64,000 nucleotides of DNA from Variovorax boronicumulans (GTDB lineage Bacteria; Pseudomonadota; Gammaproteobacteria; Burkholderiales; Burkholderiaceae_C). The notes under the pieces are model-generated. The model was not told where the DNA came from and ran no database searches. It worked only from the letters and a program-made list of their open reading frames with translations. Location of the stretch: positions 124,001-188,000 of the forward strand of contig NZ_VEDO01000002.1 in the NCBI RefSeq assembly GCF_007677875.1, given 5' to 3'. How positions within the stretch are numbered: position 1 is the first letter of the stretch; every line of letters starts with the position of its first letter. The position numbers were made by a program, and so were the translations under genes. Positions 29,750 to 37,652 of the stretch are shown one piece after another.

Positions 29750-29778
29750 TTGACAATATTTGCCTAGGCAATTAAATT
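29750..29778 (+). promoter_or_regulatory. Promoter of the marR-nodT-emrAB operon
   Basis: TTGACA (29750-29755) is a perfect -35; a 17-base spacer leads to TAAATT (29773-29778), which matches the -10 consensus at four of six positions. The MarR-type palindrome at 29760-29771 lies inside the spacer, so bound repressor would block RNA polymerase. The MarR ATG follows 7 bases after the -10, so the message would be leaderless or nearly so. Confidence 0.6.
29760..29771. promoter_or_regulatory. Perfect 12-bp palindrome, candidate MarR operator 2
   Basis: TTGCCTAGGCAA is a perfect palindrome lying within the -35/-10 spacer of the efflux operon promoter. Short TTGCC/GGCAA dyads are the usual target type of MarR-family proteins. 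The position supports autorepression by the adjacent MarR. Confidence 0.7.
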
Positions 29779-29785
29779 CGCAACC

Positions 29786-30316
29786 ATGGACGAACGACCC
29801 TCGCACAAGCCCGTGCCGGCCGCCGGCGGCCGGCCGCCGCCGGCCGATTTCTATGCGCCCACGACCTACAACCCAAGCGACAGCGTGGGCTATCTGATGC
29901 GCCGCATCATGTCCCTCGTGGCGCTGGCCGTGGAGCGTGAGCTGGAATCCACCGGCCTTACGCACGCGCAGTGGATCCCCCTGTTCAAGCTGGCGGTGCA
30001 TCCGGGCGGGGCGACCGTGGCCGAGCTCGCGCGGCTGTGCGAGCTCGACGCGGGCGCCATGACACGCCTGTTGGACCGGTTGGAGGCTAAGGGCCTGTGC
30101 CAGCGCGAACGTTCCTCGGAAGACCGCCGCGTGGTGCGTCTGGCGCTGACCGAGCAGGGCAAGGCCGTGGCCGAACAGATCCCTGTCGCGCTGAGCCGCG
30201 TGCAGAACGCCTACCTCGCCGGCTTCTCGCGCGAGGAATGGCTGCTGCTCAAGAGCTTCCTCTCCCGCATCCTGGACAACGCGCAGCAGGGCTGCGCGGG
30301 AAAGAAAAACCCATGA
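29786..30316 (+). CDS. MarR family transcriptional regulator
   Basis: A 176-residue winged-helix repressor. The core runs from LMRRIMSLVALAVEREL through the recognition region GATVAELARLCELDAGAMTRLLDRLEAKGL to the wing SSEDRRVVRLALTEQGK, all typical of MarR. The N-terminal 30 residues are a Pro/Gly-rich extension. It leads the efflux operon, and its stop overlaps the nodT start (ATGA at 30313-30316), so it probably represses the operon and responds to compounds exported by the pump. Confidence 0.94.
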   Translation: MDERPSHKPVPAAGGRPPPADFYAPTTYNPSDSVGYLMRRIMSLVALAVERELESTGLTHAQWIPLFKLAVHPGGATVAELARLCELDAGAMTRLLDRLEAKGLCQRERSSEDRRVVRLALTEQGKAVAEQIPVALSRVQNAYLAGFSREEWLLLKSFLSRILDNAQQGCAGKKNP

Positions 30317-31761
30317 CATCCGCACCAAGCCTGCGCCTGACGCTGGCGGCCGCTCTGGCGCTGGCCCTGGCGGCCTGCGCCAACCCCTCGGGCATCGCGC
30401 CACAGGCGCAGCTGCGCGACGCCGCCACGGTCGGCGTGCCCGCGCCCACCGCGGCCACGGTGCCTGCCGTCGAGACTGCGTGGTGGCGCGCCTATGGCGA
30501 TCCCGCGCTCGACCGGCTCGTGGACCAGGCGCTGGCCGGCAGTCCCAGCCTGGGCCTGGCGCAGGCAAGGCTGGCGCGCGCCCTGGCCGTGGCCGAGGTG
30601 GCCGATGCCGCCTTGTTGCCGCAAGTCGGCCTGGGCGTGGATCTCACGCGCCAGCGCTACACCGAAAACGGAGCCGTGCCCGCACCGCTGGCCGGCTCCG
30701 TGCGCAACAACGGCCTGCTGCAGCTGTCCAGCAGCTGGGAACTCGATTTCTTCGGCAAGAACCGCGCTGCGCTCGATGCGGCGCTGGGCGGGGCCCGCGC
30801 GGCTGCGGCCGACGCCCAGGCCGCGCGTGCGCTGCTGGCCCAGCAGGTCGTGCGCGGCTGGCTGCAGCTGGCCCGCGCGCAGGACCAGCTGGCCGTGGCG
30901 GAGCGCACACTGGCCCAGCGCGGCGAGCAGTTGGCCCTGGTGAAGGACCGGCTCGACGCCGGCCTGGACACGCGGCTGGAACTGCGCCAGGCCGAGGGCG
31001 GCCTGCCCGAGGCACGTCAGCAGATCGAGGCGCTGCGCGAGCAGATCCAGCTCGCGCGCCATGCATTGGCCGCGCTCGCGGCGCTGCCGCCCGCCGCTTT
31101 GCAGGACGCCGCGCCCTCGCTGGCCCGACTGCAGGTGCCCAGCCTGCCGACAGCACTGCCGGCCGACCTGTTGGGCCGCCGCGCCGACGTGCAGGCCGCG
31201 CGCTGGCGCGTCGAGGCCGCCGCGCGCGACGCGGACTCCGCACGCGCGCAGTTCTATCCCAACATCAGCCTGACCGGCTTCGCGGGCCTGTCCAGCATTG
31301 GGCTGTCCAACCTGCTCGAGGCCGGCAGCCTGCAGTGGGGCATCGGCCCGGCGCTGCGCCTGCCGCTGTTCGACGCGGGCCGGCTGCGCGCCAATCTGCG
31401 CGGCAAGGCCGCCGACGTGGATGCTGCCGTGGAAAGCTACAACGGCGCCATCGTTGGGGCCGTGCGCGAGGTGGCCGACCAGCTCGTCTCGGCGCGCTCG
31501 GTGGCCGTGCAGCAGCAGGAGCAGCGCGCCGCGCAGGAGGCCGCCGAGGGCGCCTACGCCATCGCCAAACAGCGCTACGGCGCGGGCCTGGGCAACTATC
31601 TGCAGGTGCTGACCGCCGAATCCAACGTGCTGGCCCAGCGCCGCCAGCAGGTCGAACTGGCCGCCCGGGCGCTCGACGTGCAGGCCCAGCTGGCCCACGC
31701 ATTGGGCGGCGGCGTCACGGTCGATGCCGCACCCACGCCCCTGGCCCAGAACACGCGCTGA
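30313..31761 (+). CDS. NodT-family outer membrane efflux lipoprotein
   Basis: A 482-residue outer membrane factor of the TolC/OprM superfamily. The signal peptide ends in lipobox ALAAC with the lipidated Cys at residue 22. Two repeated helical halves carry family segments such as WELDFFGKNRAALDAA and QFYPNISLTGFAGLSS, and the second half has GPALRLPLFDAGRLRANL. It forms the exit duct for the EmrA/EmrB pump encoded downstream and is translationally coupled to marR. Confidence 0.94.
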   Translation: MTSAPSLRLTLAAALALALAACANPSGIAPQAQLRDAATVGVPAPTAATVPAVETAWWRAYGDPALDRLVDQALAGSPSLGLAQARLARALAVAEVADAALLPQVGLGVDLTRQRYTENGAVPAPLAGSVRNNGLLQLSSSWELDFFGKNRAALDAALGGARAAAADAQAARALLAQQVVRGWLQLARAQDQLAVAERTLAQRGEQLALVKDRLDAGLDTRLELRQAEGGLPEARQQIEALREQIQLARHALAALAALPPAALQDAAPSLARLQVPSLPTALPADLLGRRADVQAARWRVEAAARDADSARAQFYPNISLTGFAGLSSIGLSNLLEAGSLQWGIGPALRLPLFDAGRLRANLRGKAADVDAAVESYNGAIVGAVREVADQLVSARSVAVQQQEQRAAQEAAEGAYAIAKQRYGAGLGNYLQVLTAESNVLAQRRQQVELAARALDVQAQLAHALGGGVTVDAAPTPLAQNTR

Positions 31762-31790
31762 GCCGCCTCTCCCTTCCGGACCCGATCACC

Positions 31791-33122
31791 ATGAACACCA
31801 CCACAACACCCGCCACCGCCTCCGAACCTGCTGCCCCGAGCAAGCGGAAGAAGGCCTTGACCGCGATCGCCGCGGTCGTCGTCGTCGCCGGCCTTGGCCT
31901 GGCTGCCTACGAATGGTTGGTCGCCAGCCACTACGAGGAGACCGACAACGCCTACGTGCAAGGCAACCTCGTGCAGATCACGCCGCAGATCGGCGGCACC
32001 GTGATGGCCATCCTGGCCGACGACACCGACCGCGTGCAGGCCGGCCAGCCGCTGGTGCAACTGGACCCGGCCGACGGCCGCGTCGCGCTGGAGCAGGCCG
32101 AGGCCCAGCTCGCCCAGACCGTGCGCCAGGTGCGCACGCTGTACGCCAACAACGGCGCGCTCGGCGCCCAGGTCTCGCTGCGCGATGCCGACGTCACGCG
32201 CGCGCGCACCGAGATCGTCCGCGCCCAGAGCGAGGTGGCGCGTGCCAACGACGACCTGAACCGGCGCCAGGCGCTGTCGGGCAACGGCGCGGTCTCGGGT
32301 GAGGAGCTCAACCATGCCCGGACCACGCTGGCCAGCGCCAAAAGTGCGCTGGCCGCCGCCGAGGCGGGCGTGCAATCGGCCCAGGCCGCTGCGGTGGCCG
32401 CGCGCGAGCAGCTGGCCAGCAACCAGTCCATGACCGAAGGCACGAGCGTGGAGCAGCACCCCAGCGTGCTGGCTGCCGCCGCCAAGGTGCGCGAGGCCTG
32501 GCTGGCCACGCAGCGCGCGGCGCTGCCGGCGCCGGTCTCGGGCTATGTCGCCAAGCGCAGCGTGCAGCTGGGCCAGCGCGTGGCCGCGGGCACGCCGCTG
32601 ATGTCGGTGGTGCCGCTGGACCAGCTCTGGGTGGACGCCAACTTCAAGGAAGTGCAGCTGCGCAACATCCGCCTCGGCCAGCCCGTCAAGCTGACGGCCG
32701 ACGTGTACGGCAAGAAGGTCGAGTACAAGGGCACCGTCCAGGGCCTGGGCGTGGGCACGGGGGCGGCCTTCGCACTGCTGCCGGCGCAGAACGCCACCGG
32801 CAACTGGATCAAGGTGGTGCAGCGCGTGCCGGTGCGCATCGCGCTCGACCCGCAGCAACTGGCGGCCAACCCGCTGCGCGTGGGCCTGTCCATGGACGTG
32901 ACCGTGGACATCACGCACAAGGACGGCCCGACGCTCGCCGAAGCCCCGCGCAGCGCGCCGCTGGCCGCCACGGCCGTGTACGCGGCCGATGCGCGCGGTG
33001 CCGACGAGCAGGTGCGCCGCGTGATCGCGGCCAACGTCGGGCCGGCCGCCCGCGCCCAGGCCCCAGTGGCGCGCGCGCCAGCCCGTGCCACGTCCATGCA
33101 GACGGCCCAGGCCGCGCACTGA
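31791..33122 (+). CDS. emrA: EmrA-type periplasmic adaptor (HlyD family)
   Basis: A 443-residue membrane fusion protein with a short cytoplasmic N-terminus, one membrane helix (about residues 21-41), then the signature YEETDNAYVQGNLVQITPQI and VQAGQPLVQLDP of the lipoyl half-domains, and a long alpha-helical hairpin (about 95-210). The C-terminal beta-barrel includes VPLDQLWVDANFKEVQL. It links the inner membrane MFS pump to the NodT duct. The C-terminal 60 residues are Ala-rich and variable. Confidence 0.95.
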   Translation: MNTTTTPATASEPAAPSKRKKALTAIAAVVVVAGLGLAAYEWLVASHYEETDNAYVQGNLVQITPQIGGTVMAILADDTDRVQAGQPLVQLDPADGRVALEQAEAQLAQTVRQVRTLYANNGALGAQVSLRDADVTRARTEIVRAQSEVARANDDLNRRQALSGNGAVSGEELNHARTTLASAKSALAAAEAGVQSAQAAAVAAREQLASNQSMTEGTSVEQHPSVLAAAAKVREAWLATQRAALPAPVSGYVAKRSVQLGQRVAAGTPLMSVVPLDQLWVDANFKEVQLRNIRLGQPVKLTADVYGKKVEYKGTVQGLGVGTGAAFALLPAQNATGNWIKVVQRVPVRIALDPQQLAANPLRVGLSMDVTVDITHKDGPTLAEAPRSAPLAATAVYAADARGADEQVRRVIAANVGPAARAQAPVARAPARATSMQTAQAAH

Positions 33123-33143
33123 GGACGGCGGGCCCGCTGCGCC

Positions 33144-34703
33144 ATGAGCACCGCCACCTTCGTCCGCCCGCAGCCGCTGCAGGGCAGCGCCCGCATGTGG
33201 GGCACGGTCGCGCTGTCGGCCGCGACCTTCATGAACGTGCTGGACACGTCCATCGCCAACGTCTCGCTGCCGGCCATCGCCGGCGATCTGGGCGTGAGCC
33301 CCAACCAGGGCACCTGGGTCATCACCAGCTTCGCCGTGGCCAACGCCATCGCCGTGCCGCTCACGGGCTGGCTGTCCCAGCGCTTCGGCCAGGTGCGCCT
33401 GTTCGTGGCCAGCGTGCTGCTGTTCGTGCTGGCATCCTGGGCCTGCGGCCTGGCGCCCACCATGCCCACGCTGATCGCGCTGCGCGCGGTCCAGGGCTTC
33501 GTCGCCGGGCCCATGATCCCGCTGTCGCAGGCGCTGCTGCTGGCCAGCTACCCACCCGCGCTCGCCGGGACCGCGATGGCCATGTGGGCCATGACCACAC
33601 TGGTCGCCCCCGTGATGGGGCCGTTGCTGGGCGGCTGGATCACGGACAACATGTCCTGGCCCTGGATCTTCTACATCAACGTGCCGGTGGGCCTGCTCGC
33701 GGCGTTCGGTGCCTGGCGCATCTACACCAGCCGCGAGAGCCAGACCCGCAAGCTGCCGATCGATGCCATGGGCCTGGCGCTGCTCGTGGTCTGGATCGCT
33801 TCGCTCCAGATGATGCTGGATCTGGGCAAGGAGTACGACTGGTTCCACTCCGACCTGATCGTCGGCCTGGGCGTGGTGTTCGTGATCGCCTTCGCGGTGT
33901 TCCTGGTCTGGGAGCTCACGGCCGACCACCCGGTGGTGGACCTGCGGCTGTTCACGCGGCGCAACTTCTGGGGCGGCACGCTGGCGACCTCGGTGGCCTA
34001 TGGCCTGTTCTTCGGCAACGTGGTGCTGCTGCCGCTGTGGCTGCAGCAGTACATGGGCTACACCGCCACCGATGCCGGCCTGGTCACGGCGCCCGTGGGC
34101 CTGATGGCCATCATCCTGTCGCCCATCGTCGGCAGGACGGTGGCCAAGGTCGACCCGCGCCGCTACGTGACCTTCGCCTTCCTGACCTTCGGCCTCGTGC
34201 TGTGGATGCGCTCGCGCTTCTCCACGCAGGCCGACATGTTCACGATCCTCGTGCCCACCGTGATCCAGGGTGTCGCGATGGCCTTCTTCTTCATCCCGCT
34301 GACCACGATCACACTGTCGGGCATCACACCCGACCGCATCCCCGCGGCATCCGGTTTGTCGAACTTCGCGCGCATCACGGCCGGCGCCATCGGCACCTCC
34401 GTCGCCACCACGGTCTGGGAGAACCGGGCGGCCCTGCACCATGCGCAACTCGTTGAGTACGTGCAGCGCGGCAGCGAGGCCACGCAGCAGGCGCTGCAGG
34501 TCTACCGCAACGCGGGCATGAACGCCGACCAGGCGCTCGCGCAGCTCAACCGCGTGGTCGACCAGCAGGCCTTCATGCTCGCGGCCAACGACGTGTTCTA
34601 TGCCTCCGCGGCGTTGTTCATGCTGCTGATCCCGCTGGTCTGGCTCACGCGTCCGCAACGCGGTGGCGCGGGCGGCGCGGAGGCCGCGGCAGGGGCGCAC
34701 TGA
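33144..34703 (+). CDS. emrB: EmrB/QacA-type MFS drug exporter (DHA2 family)
   Basis: A 519-residue, 14-helix major facilitator proton antiporter. The first helix has the DHA2 motif FMNVLDTSIANVSLPAIAGD, followed by the loop motif GWLSQRFGQVRLF. It should export hydrophobic or amphiphilic toxicants through EmrA and NodT. It closes the four-gene operon, and a hairpin terminator follows 31 bases after the stop. Confidence 0.95.
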   Translation: MSTATFVRPQPLQGSARMWGTVALSAATFMNVLDTSIANVSLPAIAGDLGVSPNQGTWVITSFAVANAIAVPLTGWLSQRFGQVRLFVASVLLFVLASWACGLAPTMPTLIALRAVQGFVAGPMIPLSQALLLASYPPALAGTAMAMWAMTTLVAPVMGPLLGGWITDNMSWPWIFYINVPVGLLAAFGAWRIYTSRESQTRKLPIDAMGLALLVVWIASLQMMLDLGKEYDWFHSDLIVGLGVVFVIAFAVFLVWELTADHPVVDLRLFTRRNFWGGTLATSVAYGLFFGNVVLLPLWLQQYMGYTATDAGLVTAPVGLMAIILSPIVGRTVAKVDPRRYVTFAFLTFGLVLWMRSRFSTQADMFTILVPTVIQGVAMAFFFIPLTTITLSGITPDRIPAASGLSNFARITAGAIGTSVATTVWENRAALHHAQLVEYVQRGSEATQQALQVYRNAGMNADQALAQLNRVVDQQAFMLAANDVFYASAALFMLLIPLVWLTRPQRGGAGGAEAAAGAH

Positions 34704-34734
34704 GCCCGTTCTGTCAGCTTCGCGTCAAGCTTGC

Positions 34735-34766
34735 CGGCCGGGCGACAAAGCCCGGCCGCTTTGCTT
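34735..34766 (+). terminator. Intrinsic terminator of the efflux operon
   Basis: CGGCCGGGC (34735-34743) pairs perfectly with GCCCGGCCG (34750-34758) around a 6-base loop (GACAAA), followed by CTTTGCTT. The stem is strong, the T-run short and interrupted. Confidence 0.65.
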
Positions 34767-34849
34767 AAGAATTAAGCAATATCGCAGTGCAGCATCCGCG
34801 TTTGTCCTAGTGCTTTTCACAGGGGCCGCCCCGTACAGTGCGCCGCAGT

Positions 34850-34871
34850 GCAAGGCCGCCTACGGCCTTGC
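34850..34871 (+). promoter_or_regulatory. Leader hairpin upstream of the liv-type operon
   Basis: GCAAGGCCG (34850-34858) pairs perfectly with CGGCCTTGC (34863-34871) around the tetraloop CCTA, about 40 bases before the first coding region. No T-run follows, so it is not a plain terminator. It could shape the 5' end of the message or bind a regulator. Confidence 0.4.
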
Positions 34872-34910
34872 GAACGGACCAACGCGGCAACTGCGGAAGG
34901 CTAGGCGAAA

Positions 34911-35681
34911 TTGGCGGACATCATTCTGCAGACCAGGGACCTCACCAAAGAGTTCAAAGGCTTCACTGCCGTCAGCAAGGTCAACCTGGCGGTGCAGCGC
35001 GGCAGCATCCATGCGCTGATCGGACCCAACGGGGCCGGCAAGACCACCTGCTTCAACCTGCTGACCAAGTTCCTCGAACCGACCACGGGGACCATCCACT
35101 TCAACGGCCACGACATCACGCGTGAGCAGCCGGCGCAGATCGCGCGGCGCGGTGTGATCCGCTCGTTCCAGATCTCGGCCGTGTTTCCCCACCTCACGCT
35201 GCTGGAGAACGTGCGCCTGGGCCTGCAGCGCAAGCTGGGCTGGTCGTTCCACTTCTGGAAGAGCGAGCGTCAACTCGAACGCCTCAACGGCGAAGCGGTG
35301 GCCCTGTTGGACCAGGTGGGCCTCGCAGACATGGCGAACGAGGTCACTGTCAACCTTCCCTACGGCCGCAAGCGTGCACTGGAGATCGCCACCACGCTGG
35401 CCATGGAGCCCGAACTCATGCTGCTGGACGAGCCCACGCAGGGCATGGGCCACGAGGACGTGGACCGCGTCGCGCAGCTCATCAAGAAGGTCAGCCAGGG
35501 CCGCACCATCCTCATGGTCGAACACAACATGGGCGTGGTCTCCACCATCGCCGACACCATCACGGTGCTGCAGCGCGGCGCCGTGCTGGCCGAGGGCCCG
35601 TACGCCGAGGTCTCGCGCAACCGCCAGGTCATGGAGGCCTACATGGGCACCGTCGACGGCGAACTGCAAGGGGCGCACTGA
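34911..35681 (+). CDS. livG: Branched-chain-type ABC transporter ATP-binding protein LivG
   Basis: A 256-residue ATPase of the high-affinity branched-chain amino acid transport family. Walker A is GPNGAGKTT, the Q-loop region is IRSFQISAVFPHLT, and Walker B is ELMLLDEPTQGM. The ABC signature region reads NLPYGRKRALEIATTLA, as is normal in LivG, where LSGG is altered to LPYG or similar. The likely start is TTG at 34911, with GGAAGG about 10 bases upstream. It overlaps livF by one base. Confidence 0.92.
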   Translation: MADIILQTRDLTKEFKGFTAVSKVNLAVQRGSIHALIGPNGAGKTTCFNLLTKFLEPTTGTIHFNGHDITREQPAQIARRGVIRSFQISAVFPHLTLLENVRLGLQRKLGWSFHFWKSERQLERLNGEAVALLDQVGLADMANEVTVNLPYGRKRALEIATTLAMEPELMLLDEPTQGMGHEDVDRVAQLIKKVSQGRTILMVEHNMGVVSTIADTITVLQRGAVLAEGPYAEVSRNRQVMEAYMGTVDGELQGAH

Positions 35682-36391
35682 TGTCCGTACCGGCACTCGA
35701 AATCAAGGGACTGCAGGCCTGGTACGGCGAGTCGCACGTGCTGCACGGTGTGGACATGGTGGTCCACCCTGGCGAGGTCGTGACACTGCTGGGCCGCAAC
35801 GGCGCGGGCCGCACCTCGACCATGCGCGCCGTGCTCGGCCTGACCGGGCGGCGCGAGGGCTCCGTGCGCATCCACGGCACCGAAACCGTCGGCCTGGCCA
35901 CGCACCGCATCGCCCACCTGGGCGTGGGCTACTGCCCCGAGGAGCGGGGCATCTTCGCCAGCCTCTCCTGCGAGGAGAACCTGCTGCTGCCCCCCGCGCT
36001 CAAGGGCATGGGCGCCGGCATGTCGCTGGACGAGATCTACACCATGTTCCCCAACCTCGCCGAGCGCCGCAACAGCCAGGGCACGCGGCTGTCGGGCGGC
36101 GAGCAGCAGATGCTGGCCGTGGCGCGCATCCTGCGCACGGGCGCCAAGCTGCTGCTGCTCGATGAGATCTCCGAGGGACTGGCGCCTGTGATCGTGCAGG
36201 CGCTCGCGCGCATGATCACCACGCTGCGCGCGAAGGGTTACACGGTGGTCATGGTGGAGCAGAACTTCCGCTTCGCTGCGCCGCTGGCCGACCGCTTCTA
36301 CGTGATGGAACACGGCCGCATGGTGGAGCACTTCGCCGCTGCCGAACTGCAACAGAAGATGCCCGTGCTCAGCGAACTGCTGGGCGTCTGA
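35681..36391 (+). CDS. livF: Branched-chain-type ABC transporter ATP-binding protein LivF
   Basis: A 236-residue ATPase that pairs with LivG. The Walker A motif reads GRNGAGRTS, with Arg44 where lysine is expected; Walker B (KLLLLDEISEGLAP) and the signature LSGGEQQMLAVAR are intact. The region YCPEERGIFASLSCEENL is typical of LivF. The start overlaps the livG stop (TGATG). Lowered or altered ATP hydrolysis at this site is possible; the substitution is read from clear codons (GGC CGC ACC). Confidence 0.93.
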   Translation: MSVPALEIKGLQAWYGESHVLHGVDMVVHPGEVVTLLGRNGAGRTSTMRAVLGLTGRREGSVRIHGTETVGLATHRIAHLGVGYCPEERGIFASLSCEENLLLPPALKGMGAGMSLDEIYTMFPNLAERRNSQGTRLSGGEQQMLAVARILRTGAKLLLLDEISEGLAPVIVQALARMITTLRAKGYTVVMVEQNFRFAAPLADRFYVMEHGRMVEHFAAAELQQKMPVLSELLGV

Positions 36392-36425
36392 ACCGCTTCC
36401 CGACCCCGCTTTCAAGGAGACAGCC

Positions 36426-37613
36426 ATGAACCGCACCCTCACCACGCTGTGCCTGGCGCTCGCCGGCGCAGGTTTTGCCACCGGCGCCGCCGCCCAGGTC
36501 AAGATCGGCCTGATCACCGACATGTCCAGCCTGTACTCCGACGTGGAGGGCAAGAACGGGGCGATGGCGATCCAGATGGCCATCGACGACTTCGGCGGCA
36601 AGGTGCTGGGCCAGCCCATCGAGCTGATGACGGCCGACCACCAGAACAAGGCCGACATCGCCGCCAGCAAGGCGCGCGAGTGGATCGACACGGCCGGCCT
36701 GACCATGGTCTTCGGCGGCACCAACTCGGGCACGGCGCTGGCCATGGCCAAGGTGGCGCAGGAGAAGAAGCGCGTCTACTTCAACAACGGCGCGGCCACC
36801 TCGGCGCTCACCAACGAGCAGTGCAGCCCTTACACCGTGCACTACGCCTACGACACCGTGGCGCTGGCCAAGGGAACGGGCGCGGCGGTGGTCGATGCCG
36901 GTGGCAAGAGCTGGTTCTTCCTGACGGCCGACTACGCTTTCGGCCACGCGCTGGAGGCCGACACCACGCGCGTCGTCAAGGAGAAGGGCGGCACTGTGGT
37001 GGGCGCCGTGCGCACTCCCCTCAACGCATCCGACTTCTCGTCCTTCCTGCTGCAGGCGCAGAACTCCAAGGCGCAGATCCTGGGGCTGGCCAACGCGGGC
37101 GGCGACACGATCAACTCGATCAAGGCCGCACGCGAGTTCGGCATCAACAAGACCATGAAGACGGCCGGCCTGCTGGTGTTCCTCTCGGACATCCACAGCC
37201 TGGGCCTGAAGAACACCGAAGGCCTGCTCCACACCACCAGCTGGTACTGGGACCTCAACGACCAGACGCGTGCCTTCGCCAAGAAGTTCTTCGACAAGAC
37301 CAAGCGCATGCCCACCGACATCCAGGCCGCCGACTACTCGGCCACCACGACCTACCTCAAGGCGGTGCAGGCGGCCGGCAGCGTGGACGCCGACAAGGTC
37401 ATGGACCAGCTCAAGAAGACCCCGGTCAACGACTTCTTCGGCAAGGGCCAGATCCGCGCCGATGGCCGCTTCGTGCACGACATGTACCTGGTCGAAGTGA
37501 AATCGGCCAAGGAATCCAGCAAGCCCTGGGACTACCTCAAGGTCGTCAAGACCCTGCCGGGCGACCAGGTCTTCACGACCAAGGCCGAGACCAAGTGCGC
37601 CTTGTGGAAGTGA
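36426..37613 (+). CDS. ABC transporter substrate-binding protein (LivJ/BraC-like), copy 1
   Basis: A 395-residue type I periplasmic binding protein with a cleavable signal peptide ending GAAAQ (about residue 23-24). Key segments are VKIGLITDMSSLYSD, ADHQNKADIAASKAREWID and GGTNSGTALAM, which form the ligand cleft. The family binds branched-chain amino acids, amides or aromatic acids; the ligand here is not predictable. It follows livF directly and is duplicated in tandem by the next gene, with differences spread along the length. Confidence 0.92.
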   Translation: MNRTLTTLCLALAGAGFATGAAAQVKIGLITDMSSLYSDVEGKNGAMAIQMAIDDFGGKVLGQPIELMTADHQNKADIAASKAREWIDTAGLTMVFGGTNSGTALAMAKVAQEKKRVYFNNGAATSALTNEQCSPYTVHYAYDTVALAKGTGAAVVDAGGKSWFFLTADYAFGHALEADTTRVVKEKGGTVVGAVRTPLNASDFSSFLLQAQNSKAQILGLANAGGDTINSIKAAREFGINKTMKTAGLLVFLSDIHSLGLKNTEGLLHTTSWYWDLNDQTRAFAKKFFDKTKRMPTDIQAADYSATTTYLKAVQAAGSVDADKVMDQLKKTPVNDFFGKGQIRADGRFVHDMYLVEVKSAKESSKPWDYLKVVKTLPGDQVFTTKAETKCALWK

Positions 37614-37652
37614 TGCGCTTCCCACCCCATTCCCTCCGTTTCCGAGATTGAC

